Origin: Atlantibacter hermannii
GTDB lineage: Bacteria; Pseudomonadota; Gammaproteobacteria; Enterobacterales; Enterobacteriaceae
DNA length: 64,000 nucleotides
Assembly (NCBI GenBank): GCA_900635495.1
Contig: LR134136.1
Coordinates: 3,534,001 to 3,598,000, forward strand
Direction of reading: 5' to 3'
The translations under genes and the position numbers were made by a program. This document shows positions 35,443 to 45,128 of this stretch, one piece after another. The first letter of the stretch is position 1. Every line of letters begins with the position of its first letter. The notes under the pieces are model-generated. The model was not told the DNA's origin. It saw only the letters and a list, made by a program, of their open reading frames with translations, and did not search any database.

Positions 35443-37155
35443 TTATTCCCAGAAATCCCGCGCCGGATCGAGAACCGGACGGATAATACCGGTACGCACG
35501 GTAAAATCGCCAAACCCTTCATCGCCTTCGCGCTCTTTTGACCAGCGGCCAATCAGCTCATCCAGCGACGCCAGAATTTCCGGCTCGGTGATATTTTCTT
35601 TATACATGCGCGGGATACGGGTCCCGATTCGGTTACCACCCAGGTGCAGGTTGTAACGTCCGGGCGCTTTACCCACCAGACCCACTTCCGCGAGCATGGC
35701 GCGGCCGCAGCCGTTCGGGCAGCCGGTCACGCGCAGGACAATATGTTCCTCACCGACGCCATGCTTTTGCATGACCGCTTCTACTTTGTCGACAAAGGTC
35801 GGCAGGAAACGTTCGGCTTCCGCCATCGCCAGCGGGCAGGTCGGGAACGACACGCAGGCCATGGAATTCTCACGCTGAGGCGTTACCGCATCCATTAACC
35901 CGTGGCGACGCGCCAGCTCTTCAATTCTGGCTTTCTGGCTTTCCGGTACACCCGCGATGATCAGGTTCTGGTTAGCCGTGATCCGGAATGCGCCCTGATG
36001 TATTTTGGCAATTTCCAGCAGGCCGGTTTTCAGCGGACGGCCCGGATAATCCAGGATACGGCCATTTTCGATAAACAGCGTCAGATGCCATTTATCATCA
36101 ATGCCTTTTACCCAGCCGATGCGATCGCCACGACCGGTAAATTCGTACGGGCGGATCGGTTCGAATTTAATGCCCGCACGGCGTTCCACTTCGGCTTTGA
36201 AAGTATCAACGCCGACACGCTCAAGGGTGTATTTGGTTTTGGCGTTTTTACGATCGGTACGGTTACCCCAGTCGCGCTGCGTGGTGACCACCGCTTCCGC
36301 TACCGCCAGGGTATGTTCAACCGGGATATAACCAAATTCGCTGGCGCCGCGGGCGTAAGTTTTTTTGTTGCCATGCTCAATGGACAGACCCCCGCCCACC
36401 AGCAGGTTAAAGCCCACCAGCTTGCCGTTTTCGGCGATCGCGACGAAGTTCATGTCGTTTGCATGCAGATCGATATCGTTCTGCGGCGGGATCACGACGG
36501 TCGTTTTGAACTTACGCGGCAGATAGGTTTGCCCCAGGATCGGTTCTTCATCGGTGGTCGCCACTTTTTCCTGATCGAGCCAGATCTCTGCGTAAGCGCG
36601 GGTGCGCGGCAGCAAATGTTCGGAGATCTTCTTCGCCCACTCGTACGCTTCGGCATGGAGTTCCGATTCATACGGGTTAGAGGTGCACAGCACGTTACGG
36701 TTCATGTCGTTCGCGGTGGCCAGCGCATCCAGCCCAACTGAATGCAGCATCTGATGTACCGGTTTCACATTCTTCTTCAGAATGCCGTGGAACTGGAACG
36801 TCTGGCGGTTGGTCAGGCGAATGCTGCCGTAAATGGTGTTGTCACGGGCGAATTTATCAATCGCCTGCCACTGCGTCGGGGTGATCACCCCGCCCGGCAG
36901 ACGGCAGCGCAGCAGCATGGCATGACGCGGCTCCAGTTTCTGCGCGGCGCGCTCGGCGCGGATATCGCGATCGTCCTGCTGATACATGCCGTGAAAGCGG
37001 ATCAGCAGGAAGTTGTCGCCTTTAAAACCGCCGGTCAGACCGTCATTTAAATCTTCGGCAATGGTGCCGCGCAGGTAGTTGCTCTCTACCTTCATGCGCT
37101 CGGCGTCAGACAATTTGCCTTCGACCACCAGTGGGCCAGGGTGTTTTTCGCTCAT
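35443..37155 (-). CDS. cysI: Sulfite reductase hemoprotein beta subunit CysI
   Basis: A 570-residue siroheme/4Fe-4S subunit, E. coli length. The cluster and siroheme ligands lie in CVSFPTCPLAMAEAERF (C-x5-C) and VTGCPNGCGRAM (C-x3-C). It reduces sulfite to sulfide with six electrons from CysJ; siroheme comes from CysG, encoded a few kilobases away. Its start overlaps the cysJ stop by one base. Confidence 0.97.
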   Translation of the reverse strand: MSEKHPGPLVVEGKLSDAERMKVESNYLRGTIAEDLNDGLTGGFKGDNFLLIRFHGMYQQDDRDIRAERAAQKLEPRHAMLLRCRLPGGVITPTQWQAIDKFARDNTIYGSIRLTNRQTFQFHGILKKNVKPVHQMLHSVGLDALATANDMNRNVLCTSNPYESELHAEAYEWAKKISEHLLPRTRAYAEIWLDQEKVATTDEEPILGQTYLPRKFKTTVVIPPQNDIDLHANDMNFVAIAENGKLVGFNLLVGGGLSIEHGNKKTYARGASEFGYIPVEHTLAVAEAVVTTQRDWGNRTDRKNAKTKYTLERVGVDTFKAEVERRAGIKFEPIRPYEFTGRGDRIGWVKGIDDKWHLTLFIENGRILDYPGRPLKTGLLEIAKIHQGAFRITANQNLIIAGVPESQKARIEELARRHGLMDAVTPQRENSMACVSFPTCPLAMAEAERFLPTFVDKVEAVMQKHGVGEEHIVLRVTGCPNGCGRAMLAEVGLVGKAPGRYNLHLGGNRIGTRIPRMYKENITEPEILASLDELIGRWSKEREGDEGFGDFTVRTGIIRPVLDPARDFWE

Positions 37156-38933
37156 TAGTAGACATCTCGCTGATAACGGCGCTCTACGCGCAGCTCACTT
37201 AAATATTCATCTGCCGCTTCGGTATCCATGCCACCAAATTCGGCAATCACGTCCAGTAACGTCTGTTCGACATCTTTCGCCATACGGTTGGCGTCGCCAC
37301 AGACATAAATATGGGCACCGTCATTGATCCAGCGCCACAGCTCTGCGCCCTGTTCGCGCAGTTTGTCTTGTACGTATATTTTTTCTTTCTGATCGCGGGA
37401 CCAGGCGAGATCGATACGGGTCAGTAAGCCCTCTTTCACATAGCTCTGCCATTCCACCTGATACAGGAAGTCTTCCGTGAAATGCGGATTGCCAAAGAAC
37501 AGCCAGTTTTTACCGCCTGCGCCTTCTGCGGCGCGCTGCTGCATAAAGGCGCGGAACGGCGCGATACCGGTACCCGGGCCAATCATGATCACCGGCGTCT
37601 CCGGATTAGCGGGCAGACGGAAGTTGTCGTTATGTTCGATAAACACGCGCACTTCGCCATCTTCTTCCACGCGATCCGCCAGGAAGCTGGAAGCTCCACC
37701 CGCGCGGGCGCGCCCTTCAACGTCGTAGCGCACCACACCAACCGTGATATGCACTTCGTTTTCGGTTTCCGCCTGGGAAGAGGCGATGGAGTAAAGACGC
37801 GGCGTCAACGGGCGCAGCAGGCCAACCAACTGCGCGGCGTCAAGCTGCGCCGGAGCAAAACGCACCATATCAACAATCGGGGTGATAGCGGCGTAATGCT
37901 GTAGTTTGGTTTTATCGCCAATCAGATCCTGCAACGTTTCGGCGCGGGTTAGCGTGGCGTAATTTTCCACGATCGTGGCCGTATTCACCGTCAGTTCGAA
38001 ATGCCACTGTAACGCTTCGCGTAACGGCAGGGTTTTACCATTCACCTCGACGGGTTCATCCCCTTTCAGCCACAGCAGGCCCACCAGTTCGTCAACTAGC
38101 GCAGGATCGTTTTGATACCACACGCCCAGCGCATCGCCGGGTTGATAACGTAAACCGGAATCGCCTAAGTCGATTTCCAGATGACGCACGTCTTTCTCAG
38201 AGTCGCGCCCAGTGATTTTTTGATTAACCGCCAGGCTGGCCGTCAGCGGCGCGTCTTTAGTGTATGGCGTAGTGGTAATGTCGTTTACCGCGCCGCTGGC
38301 GGTTTGCGGAACGGCGCCGGTTGACGCAGGCACGCGGGATTTCAGCACTTCAACAATCCGCTCACGCCACGCCTGTGCGGCAGGCTGGAACTCCACGTCA
38401 GTGTCCACGCGATCCAGTAAACGCTCAGCGCCTAGCTCCGCCAGTTTGCTGTCAAAGTCCTTGCCGGACTGGCAGAAGAACTCATATGAGCTGTCGCCCA
38501 AACCAAACACCGCGAAGGCGGTGTTATCCAGCTTCGGCGCTTTTTTGGAAAACAGGAATTTATGAAGCGCAACCGCTTCTTCCGGCGGTTCGCCCTCGCC
38601 CTGGGTTGACGTCACGACGATCAGCAGTTTTTCCTGCGCGATCTGTTTGAATTTGTAATCGCCCGCGTTGACCAGGTTAACGTTCAGTTTGGCGGCCAGC
38701 AGGTCATCGCGCAGTGCTTCCGCCACACGGCGCGCATTGCCGGTTTGCGAAGCGGAAATCAGCGTGATGGCCGCCGCTTCCGGCGCCGCCGTTTGTTGAT
38801 TAACCACGCCCCAGAAATAGCCGGATACCCATGCCAGCTGTGTGGGGGAAAAGTCCGTAGTGGCCGCCTGAAGGCGCGCCAGTTGTTCCGGGCTCAGCGG
38901 GAGCAAAGCGGTCGGAGGGGCCTGAGTCGTCAT
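37155..38933 (-). CDS. cysJ: Sulfite reductase flavoprotein alpha subunit CysJ
   Basis: A 592-residue flavoprotein (599 in E. coli). The N-terminal FMN flavodoxin domain (ITLISASQTGNARRVAEALRDDL, VVTSTQGEGEPPEEA, FGLGDSSYEFFCQ) is followed by an FAD/NADPH ferredoxin-reductase module (LTPRLYSIASSQ, MIGPGTGIAPFRAFMQQR, YVCGDANRMAKDVE, C-terminal YQRDVY). It passes NADPH electrons to CysI. First gene of cysJIH. Confidence 0.97.
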   Translation of the reverse strand: MTTQAPPTALLPLSPEQLARLQAATTDFSPTQLAWVSGYFWGVVNQQTAAPEAAAITLISASQTGNARRVAEALRDDLLAAKLNVNLVNAGDYKFKQIAQEKLLIVVTSTQGEGEPPEEAVALHKFLFSKKAPKLDNTAFAVFGLGDSSYEFFCQSGKDFDSKLAELGAERLLDRVDTDVEFQPAAQAWRERIVEVLKSRVPASTGAVPQTASGAVNDITTTPYTKDAPLTASLAVNQKITGRDSEKDVRHLEIDLGDSGLRYQPGDALGVWYQNDPALVDELVGLLWLKGDEPVEVNGKTLPLREALQWHFELTVNTATIVENYATLTRAETLQDLIGDKTKLQHYAAITPIVDMVRFAPAQLDAAQLVGLLRPLTPRLYSIASSQAETENEVHITVGVVRYDVEGRARAGGASSFLADRVEEDGEVRVFIEHNDNFRLPANPETPVIMIGPGTGIAPFRAFMQQRAAEGAGGKNWLFFGNPHFTEDFLYQVEWQSYVKEGLLTRIDLAWSRDQKEKIYVQDKLREQGAELWRWINDGAHIYVCGDANRMAKDVEQTLLDVIAEFGGMDTEAADEYLSELRVERRYQRDVY

Positions 38934-39019
38934 GCGTCGTTATGTCCAGTATTAAAATCGACACTGTTTTCATCATAAAAACAGAACAGAATGTAAGGTT
39001 ACCGGGCGACATCATATCT

Positions 39020-39048
39020 ATTAAATAAGCGGTTGAAATATTAAATAA
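39020..39048 (-). promoter_or_regulatory. Candidate CysB-type repeat upstream of cysJ
   Basis: ATTAAATAA occurs at 39020-39028 and again at 39040-39048, start-to-start spacing 20 bases (two helical turns), about 90-115 bases upstream of the cysJ start. The position and AT-rich direct repeat fit a CysB activator site, but CysB has no tight consensus. The rest of the 307-base cysJ-queD gap is AT-rich and holds no gene I can support. Confidence 0.4.
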
Positions 39049-39240
39049 CCAAAATGACTAACCGTTTTTTCCGGTACGTATTAACGGGAAAACAGATTAA
39101 TTAACATATTGAAATAAAAGATAAATAACATAAATAGCGTTATAAAACGCCGTCTCGCCCCATGATGCCGGTTTTAGTTAATGCTAAAAAAAGACATTTC
39201 CTGTACCCTACGGCGGTTTTTTTTGCACCAGGATTGCGTT

Positions 39241-39603
39241 ATGCCAACCACCATTTATAAAGATTTCGTTTTCGAAGCCGCCCACCGTTTACCTCATGTC
39301 CCGGAAGGGCATAAGTGCGGTCGCCTGCATGGCCATTCATTTATGGTGCGCCTGGAAATTACCGGCGAAGTTGACCCGCATACCGGCTGGATTGTGGATT
39401 TTGCCGATCTGAAAGCCGCGTTCAAACCGACCTATGATCGGCTTGATCACTATTATCTCAATGATATTCCGGGGCTTGAGAATCCGACCAGCGAAGTGCT
39501 GGCCCGTTGGATTTGGCAACAGATGAAACCGAAAATGCCGCTGCTGAGCGCTGTGACGATTAAAGAAACCTGCACGGCAGGCTGCGTATATCGCGGGGAA
39601 TAA
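39241..39603 (+). CDS. queD: 6-carboxy-5,6,7,8-tetrahydropterin synthase QueD
   Basis: A 120-residue PTPS-family enzyme of queuosine (preQ0) biosynthesis. Zinc-binding His residues lie in FEAAHRLP and GRLHGHSF; catalytic Cys is in GHKCGRLHG; the C-terminal KETCTAGCVYRGE is typical. The start is MPTTIYKDF at 39241; an earlier in-frame start at 39181 would add 20 residues without family support. It lies opposite queE, which acts next in the pathway. Confidence 0.95.
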   Translation: MPTTIYKDFVFEAAHRLPHVPEGHKCGRLHGHSFMVRLEITGEVDPHTGWIVDFADLKAAFKPTYDRLDHYYLNDIPGLENPTSEVLARWIWQQMKPKMPLLSAVTIKETCTAGCVYRGE

Positions 39604-39650
39604 ACCTCGTCGCCCGAACCGCCTGGCGTGCGCGTTCGGGCGGAAAAGTG

Positions 39651-40322
39651 TCAGGCAATATTCAAATATTTATGCGTCTGCATAGATAAGCGCCAGTTAC
39701 GGGCAATACAGGTTTCAATACACAGGCGCGTCGCATCTTCTTTCTGGCTGATGGGCTGAAGCGCAATCACACGCTGTTTCTGATCGTTGAGCGTCGCCAG
39801 AAGCTCATCCAGCGCCTCGATATCCCGCACCCGTCCTACCGGATGTTTAATCTCGTCCGCACGCTCCAGCGCCTGATGCAATACATCGTATCCGCCGCGC
39901 ATATTCACTTTCGGCGACACGGTTACCCAGGTGGTGGCAATAGCGCGCACTTCATGCGTACCGCTGGTTTCTATCTGGCAGCTAAAGCCGCTTTTCTCGA
40001 GCAGATGCGTCAGCGGGATCAGATCGTGAATGCAGGGTTCGCCGCCGGTGATCACCACATGACGGGCAGTCCAGCCCTGACGTTCAATTACCGCCAGCAA
40101 CTCTTCCGGGCTGGCGGAACCCCACTTGTCGCTCTCTTTGGTTTTGGCGAGGATGCTGTACAGCGAGACTTCCCGATCGGCAAGCTTGTCCCAGGTGTGT
40201 TTAGTGTCGCACCAGGCGCAGCCAACCGGGCATCCCTGTAAGCGAATGAAAATGGCAGGAACGCCGGTAAAGTAACCCTCACCTTGTAGGGTCTGGAACA
40301 TCTCATTTATCGGGTACTGCAT
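39651..40322 (-). CDS. queE: 7-carboxy-7-deazaguanine synthase QueE
   Basis: A 223-residue radical-SAM enzyme, E. coli length, that makes 7-carboxy-7-deazaguanine from QueD's product. The cluster motif is C-x3-C-x2-C (QGCPVGCAWCDTKHTW), near residue 35. The start MQYPINEMFQTLQGEG at 40322 is chosen over an in-frame start 16 codons upstream. It converges on queD. Confidence 0.95.
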   Translation of the reverse strand: MQYPINEMFQTLQGEGYFTGVPAIFIRLQGCPVGCAWCDTKHTWDKLADREVSLYSILAKTKESDKWGSASPEELLAVIERQGWTARHVVITGGEPCIHDLIPLTHLLEKSGFSCQIETSGTHEVRAIATTWVTVSPKVNMRGGYDVLHQALERADEIKHPVGRVRDIEALDELLATLNDQKQRVIALQPISQKEDATRLCIETCIARNWRLSMQTHKYLNIA

Positions 40323-40376
40323 AATCTTCTCAGTTAAAGGGATAAACGATAAGTATCGCAGATCCCTCAACAGGGA

Positions 40377-41084
40377 TCATGCGCCATCGGTGCTTTGCGT
40401 GGTGATTGCCGCCATAAACCGCTCGGTGATCTGTTGCGGACGCGTAATGGCGCCGCCCACCACGACCATGTGCGCGCCCAGCTGAAGACATGTGGCTGCA
40501 CACGCCGGGGTGAGGACATTACCTTCCGCAACGACGGGGATCGAAACGGCGGCAAGCACGGCCTGCAAAAAAGCACAGTTATTGTCAGGCAACGTGTGCC
40601 CTGCCGTTTCTGCCGTATAGCCATAAAGCGTGGTGCCAACGCAGTCGAACCCAAGCTTTTGCGCCGTAACCGCATCGTCGACCGTCGCGATATCCGCCAT
40701 GAGCGTCAGCGCCGGGTAACGCGTGCGAATCTCCGTCACCAACGCCGCCAGTGATTGCTTGCCAGGCCGGGGGCGTGCAGTCGCATCAAGCGCAATAATG
40801 TCCGGCTGCACGGTCATGAGTTCATCCACTTCTTTAAGGGTGGCGGTAATGAACACTTCGCTGTCCGGATAATCGCGCTTGATGATGCCAATCACCGGCA
40901 GGGAAACCTGCTGTTTGATGGCCTCGATATCCGCCACGCTGTTGGCCCGGATAGCGGCTGCGCCTCCCTGCGCGGCCGCCAGCGCCATACGCGCCATAAT
41001 AAACGGGCTATGAAGCGGCTCGTTCTCCAGCGCCTGACAAGAGACGACCAGTTTTCCTTTCAATGCTTCCAGTATATTTTTCAT
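40377..41084 (-). CDS. nanE: N-acetylmannosamine-6-phosphate 2-epimerase NanE
   Basis: A 235-residue TIM-barrel epimerase converting ManNAc-6-P to GlcNAc-6-P. Family blocks: KLVVSCQALENEPLHSP, GAAAIRANS, PVIGIIKRDYPDS, FDCVGTTLYGYT, PVVAEGNV and VVVGGAITRPQQIT. Here it is not in the canonical nanATEK operon but overlaps the stop of a PTS EIICB gene by one base (TAATG), so transport and epimerisation are probably coupled. That suggests a PTS substrate delivered as a 2-acetamido-mannose 6-phosphate. Confidence 0.88.
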   Translation of the reverse strand: MKNILEALKGKLVVSCQALENEPLHSPFIMARMALAAAQGGAAAIRANSVADIEAIKQQVSLPVIGIIKRDYPDSEVFITATLKEVDELMTVQPDIIALDATARPRPGKQSLAALVTEIRTRYPALTLMADIATVDDAVTAQKLGFDCVGTTLYGYTAETAGHTLPDNNCAFLQAVLAAVSIPVVAEGNVLTPACAATCLQLGAHMVVVGGAITRPQQITERFMAAITTQSTDGA

Positions 41085-42645
41085 TACGACAACATCTCTT
41101 CTACTTCGTTTTTAATGATCGTGACATGCGGGCCATAAATAACCTGGACCCCGTTACCGCGCACAATGACGCCGCGTGCGCCGGTGGCTTTTAACGCCTG
41201 TTCATCAACTTTGCTGCCGTCTTTCACCGTCACGCGTAATCGCGTTGCGCAGCAATCCACCTCTTCCAGGTTTTCTCTTCCGCCCAGGGCTGTGATGACA
41301 GCGACGGCGCGCTCGCTTTGGGTGAAAACGGTTTGATCGGCGACCGGCTCTTTTTCCCGTCCCGGCGTGGCGAAATCGAAACGATTAATCAAAAAGCGGA
41401 AGGTGAAGTAATACAGGAAGAACCACGGGACACCGACCAGCGGTACAAACAGCCAGTTCGTTTTGGCTTCGCCCTGAAGAATGCCGAACAGCACGAAGTC
41501 AATGAACCCGCCAGAGAAGGTCTGCCCAATGGTGATATGCAGGATGTGCGCGAGCATAAACGCCAGCCCATCGAAGAAAGCATGGATAACGTAAAGTACC
41601 GGCGCGACAAACAGGAACGAAAATTCGATAGGTTCAGTGATCCCCGTCAGGAAGGATGTCAGTGCGGCGGAAAGCAGCAGCCCGGCGACGCGTTTTTTAT
41701 TCTGCGGCTTTGCCGTGTGGTACATCGCGAGGCACGCGCCAAGCAGGCCAAACATCATGGTGATGAAACGCCCGGACATGAACCGCGAGGTGCCTTCATA
41801 AAAATGTTGGGTGTTCGGATCGGCAAGCTGCGCGAAAAAGATCCGCTGCGTGCCCTCAACCAACTGGCCGTTTACGATTTCGCTGCCGCCAAGCGCAGTG
41901 GTCCAGAACGGAAGATAGAAAATATGATGCAAACCGAACGGGCCCAGCATACGTAAAATGAAACCGTAAAGCAGCGTTCCCAGATAGCCGGTGGCGTCAA
42001 CCAGCCCGCCCAATCCAAAAATGAGTTTCTGGAAATGGGGCCATATCACGGTCATTAGCGCGCCGACCAGGATAGCCGCCAGTGAACTGATGATAGGGAC
42101 AAAACGCGACCCGCCAAAAGAAGCCGAGGAACTGAGGAAGCGCGATTTTGTTAAAGCGGCTATGAAGCGCACAGGTCACCAGCCCAATCACTACGCCGCC
42201 GAACACCCCGGTTTCCAGGGTTTGGATCCCCAGCGTCATACCCTGCCCAACCGCGCCGGGATTCTCCTGCGCCAGTTTGCCCGTCAGCGTCAGTAGCGCA
42301 TTGATAGTGGCGTTCATCACCAAAAATGCGAGCAGAGCGGCCAGCCCCGCCGTGCCTTTATCATTTTTAGCCAGCCCGACCGCCACCCCTACTGCGAACA
42401 GGACCGAGAGGTTGGCGAACACAATCGAGCCCCGCGCTGCTCATGATGGTAAAGATGGCTTGTAGCCAGCCCACATTCAGAAACGGATATGCCGTCAGCG
42501 TGTTGGGGTTCGATAGCGCGCCCCCTATTCCCAGCAGTAACCCTGCCGCAGGTAATACGGCAATCGGCAGCATGAATGATTTACCAAAGCGCTGCGCTTT
42601 TTCGAACCATCCGCCGGAAGAAGCCCCACTGAACATGTGCATCAT
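41084..42645 (-). CDS. PTS EIICB sugar transporter, glucose/GlcNAc superfamily (frame broken twice)
   Basis: Phosphotransferase permease with a fused EIIB domain. The EIIC part has about ten hydrophobic segments, FGLHHIFYLPFWT and the conserved GITEPIEFSFLFVAPVLY; the C-terminal EIIB has the phospho-Cys motif DCCATRLRVTVKDGSKVD. No EIIA domain is present, so a separate EIIA (for example Crr) must serve it. The start is taken at MMHMFSGASSG (42645), after GAGGGTGAAAAAA. Extra bases in a G run (C42430-42433 on plus) and a T run (A42116-42119 on plus) break the frame; removing them joins SSAGSIVFANLSVLF and LGFFGGSRFVPII, giving 519 residues. Linkage to nanE and a divergent RpiR regulator suggests an N-acetylated amino sugar substrate. 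Confidence 0.85.
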
Positions 42646-42667
42646 TTTTTTCACCCTCGTCATTTGA

Positions 42668-42712
42668 TGAAATTTTTACCATATTATTTATTAATACTGA
42701 AAATTATCACCA
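42668..42712. promoter_or_regulatory. Direct repeats in the PTS/regulator divergent promoter region
   Basis: TGAAATTTTTACCA (42668-42681) and TGAAAATTATCACCA (42698-42712) start exactly 30 bases apart (about three helical turns) between the divergent PTS-nanE operon and the RpiR gene. This is a plausible operator for that regulator; no experimental consensus is known to me. Confidence 0.4.
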
Positions 42713-42809
42713 ATAACCTGGACGGCGATCATACTCTTTTAAAATGACTGGTAACTTTCCCCCGCTTTCCGTCACACTACGTGGTAGAGAAACGCGTAAA
42801 GGATCTTGC

Positions 42810-43634
42810 ATGTCAGACAATCAAAATCTGCTGCTGCGGCTGCGTCAGGGGATATCCGGCTACAGTCCGACGCAGCAAAAATTGGGTGAGTATGTGCTCG
42901 GCGATCCGGCAAAGGTGCTCTATCTGACCATTACCGAGCTGGCGCGGGAAAGCCAAACCAGCGAGGCCAGCGTCACGCGTCTGTGCCGTACGCTGGGCTG
43001 TAAGGGATACAACGAATTTAAAATGGCGCTGGCGCTGGATATTCAGCAAGGTCAGCCCGCCCGTAAGCCGGTGGATGAAATCGACAGCGTCGTCGAAGAA
43101 TCCGTTCAGGCGTTGCAGGACACCGCCAAACTGCTCGACAGAGCGCTGCTTGAAAAAGCCACCCTGGCGCTGCATCAGGCCCGATCAGTGGAAATCTACG
43201 GCGTCGCGGCCAGTGCGATTCTGGGCGAATATTTGCATTACAAACTGTTGCGTCTGGGTAAACCTGCCCAGCTTTTCAGTGATATGCATCGCGCAGCGAT
43301 GAACGCCGCCACGCTGTCAAAAGAGACGCTGGTGGTGGCCATTTCAAGTTCCGGATCAACGCGGGATCTGCTGCATGTGGTCAGGCTGGCCCGCAAGCGC
43401 GGTGTTCCTGTGCTGGCGCTGAGTAATACCTCGCGCAGTCCGCTGGCTTCGTTATGCGATATACAGCTGGTGGCGGCAAAACCGGAGGGGCCGCTCAGCG
43501 CAGGCGCGCTCAATACTAAAGTAGGGGTGATGCTGTTAGTGGAATTGCTGACGATGTCCTTAATCGCCCTTGATGAACATTACGGCGACGTCAGCCAACA
43601 GACGGCCAGCGCAACACTGCCTTTGTTACTGTGA
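42810..43634 (+). CDS. RpiR/MurR-family transcriptional regulator
   Basis: A 274-residue sugar-responsive regulator. The N-terminal HTH_6 domain (about 1-77) contains LTITELARESQTSEASVTRLCRTLG; the C-terminal SIS phosphosugar-binding domain (about 120-250) contains VVAISSSGSTRDLLHVVRLARKRG and VLALSNTSRSPLA. The start is ATG 42810, after AAAGGATCTTGC; an in-frame start 22 codons upstream lacks family support. It is divergent from the EIICB-nanE operon and probably controls it in response to a phosphorylated amino sugar. Confidence 0.88.
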   Translation: MSDNQNLLLRLRQGISGYSPTQQKLGEYVLGDPAKVLYLTITELARESQTSEASVTRLCRTLGCKGYNEFKMALALDIQQGQPARKPVDEIDSVVEESVQALQDTAKLLDRALLEKATLALHQARSVEIYGVAASAILGEYLHYKLLRLGKPAQLFSDMHRAAMNAATLSKETLVVAISSSGSTRDLLHVVRLARKRGVPVLALSNTSRSPLASLCDIQLVAAKPEGPLSAGALNTKVGVMLLVELLTMSLIALDEHYGDVSQQTASATLPLLL

Positions 43635-43639
43635 TAGCA

Positions 43640-43680
43640 GGCGTTGCAGGATACAAACAAATCTCTGCAGCGCTTTTTTA
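43640..43680 (+). terminator. Terminator downstream of the RpiR gene
   Basis: GCGTTGCAG (43641-43649) pairs with CTGCAGCGC (43665-43673, one G-T pair), then TTTTTTAT. The rest of the 334-base gap to the next gene is AT-rich and shows no ORF. Confidence 0.7.
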
Positions 43681-43968
43681 TATCCGCAAAAATGTTACTA
43701 AACGTAATTTGTCTAAGCGTTTGCCATTTTATCTTTCGCTCTTGCCTGCAGATTTGTGTCGATAAATTTCATTGTTATTCAAAAAGATAAATAAATTATT
43801 TCTTGCGTTGGGATTTATTATTTTGTTTTGCTGTCGTAGATTAATCCTCTTTGAGACTTTCCTTAAAAAACCTTAATTTCCCCCATTTTTATGCCACGCC
43901 GTTATTTATCTGGCGTTTACTTTTCTGCTCCTACAATCCAGCCCATTACCCCAACTGGAATAATACAA

Positions 43969-45077
43969 ATGAAAACATTATTAATTACGGGCGGAACGGG
44001 TTTTCTGGGCGGAGCAGTTATAGAGAAAATTCTTCAACGCAATGAAAAGGTCAATTTATTGCTGCTGGTACGTGCCGGGGATGCTGAAGCCGGGCTGGCA
44101 CGCGTACTCAACAATATGCGCAAGTTTAACCTTACTGAAGCGCAGCTTTCGATGCTGACGTCCTCACAAATAGTGTGCGGCGATTTAGGCGAGCCGGAAA
44201 GTTTCCTGCATGACGTCCGTCTTGATAGCGTGACGCACGTTATTAACTGCGCAGCGGTAGCCTCGTTTGGCAATAATCCTCTTATCTGGAAAGTGAATGT
44301 CCTGGGGACGCTGGCCTTCGCACACCGCATGGCGGAGGTGGCAGGTCTGGAGCGTTTCCTGCACGTGGGCACGGCCATGTCCTGTACGCCAGAACAAGAT
44401 TCGCTGGTACCGGAAAGCGCGGAGTTTCGTGAAAATGCCGAGCACCTGGTGGCCTATACGCATTCGAAATCGACCATCGAACAACTGATGCGCCAGCAGT
44501 GCCCACAACTGCCGCTGGTGATCGCGCGTCCTTCTATTGTTGTGGGTCATACCCACCACGGCTGCCAGCCTTCTACCAGCATTTTTTGGGTTTTCAGCAT
44601 GGGGCTGATGCTACAAAAATTTATGTGCTCGCTGGAAGATCGTGTGGATGTGATCCCCGTGGATTATTGCGCAGAGGCATTACTGTTGCTGCTGCAAAAA
44701 GAGCTAGCCCGGGGCGAAGTGGTCCATATTTCTGCGGGTGAAGAGAATAGCGTTCGCTTTGCTGATATTGATATCGCGATGGCGCAGCACAGAAAAAGGC
44801 GCCTGTTGCGGATAATTACGCCCAGGTAAATTATGAAGCGTTAGTGAAAATGCGCCGCGAACTGAAGGATATTTTCGGGCCGTGTAATGAACGCCTGATG
44901 TTAAAAGCGATGCGTTTATATGGCGCTTTCGCCATGCTGAATGTGCGCTTTAGCAACGATAAACTGCTGAAGCTCGGCATGACAAAACCGCCGCGTTTCA
45001 CCGATTATATTGCTCGCTGTGTGCAAACAACGAATGGATTAACCATTCCACAGCAGATGGAAGTCGATTTTAAATAA
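43969..45077 (+). CDS. SDR-family thioester reductase-like oxidoreductase (frame broken once)
   Basis: An extended short-chain dehydrogenase of the NAD_binding_4 (male sterility/thioester reductase) type. The nucleotide-binding TGGTGFLGG lies at residues 7-15 and catalytic YTHSK at 163-167, with FLHVGTAMSC carrying the likely Ser/Thr. Such proteins act on acyl thioesters or nucleotide sugars. One A is missing from an A run at 44793-44797 after MAQHRK; restoring it continues KAPVADNYAQVNYEALV and gives 369 residues ending PQQMEVDFK. ATG 43969 is preceded by GGAATAATACAA, a weak ribosome site. There is no carrier protein or adenylation domain nearby, so the substrate is unknown. It occupies the site between queE and eno that differs among enterobacteria. 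Confidence 0.7.
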
Positions 45078-45112
45078 AAAAAATGCCAGTCATTCGACTG
45101 GCATTTTTCTTT
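45078..45112. terminator. Bidirectional terminator between the SDR gene and eno
   Basis: AAAAAAAATGCCAGT-CATTCG-ACTGGCATTTTTC: a 9-bp stem with A and T flanks serving both converging genes. Confidence 0.88.
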
Positions 45113-45128
45113 GAGAAAGGTCTGGCGA

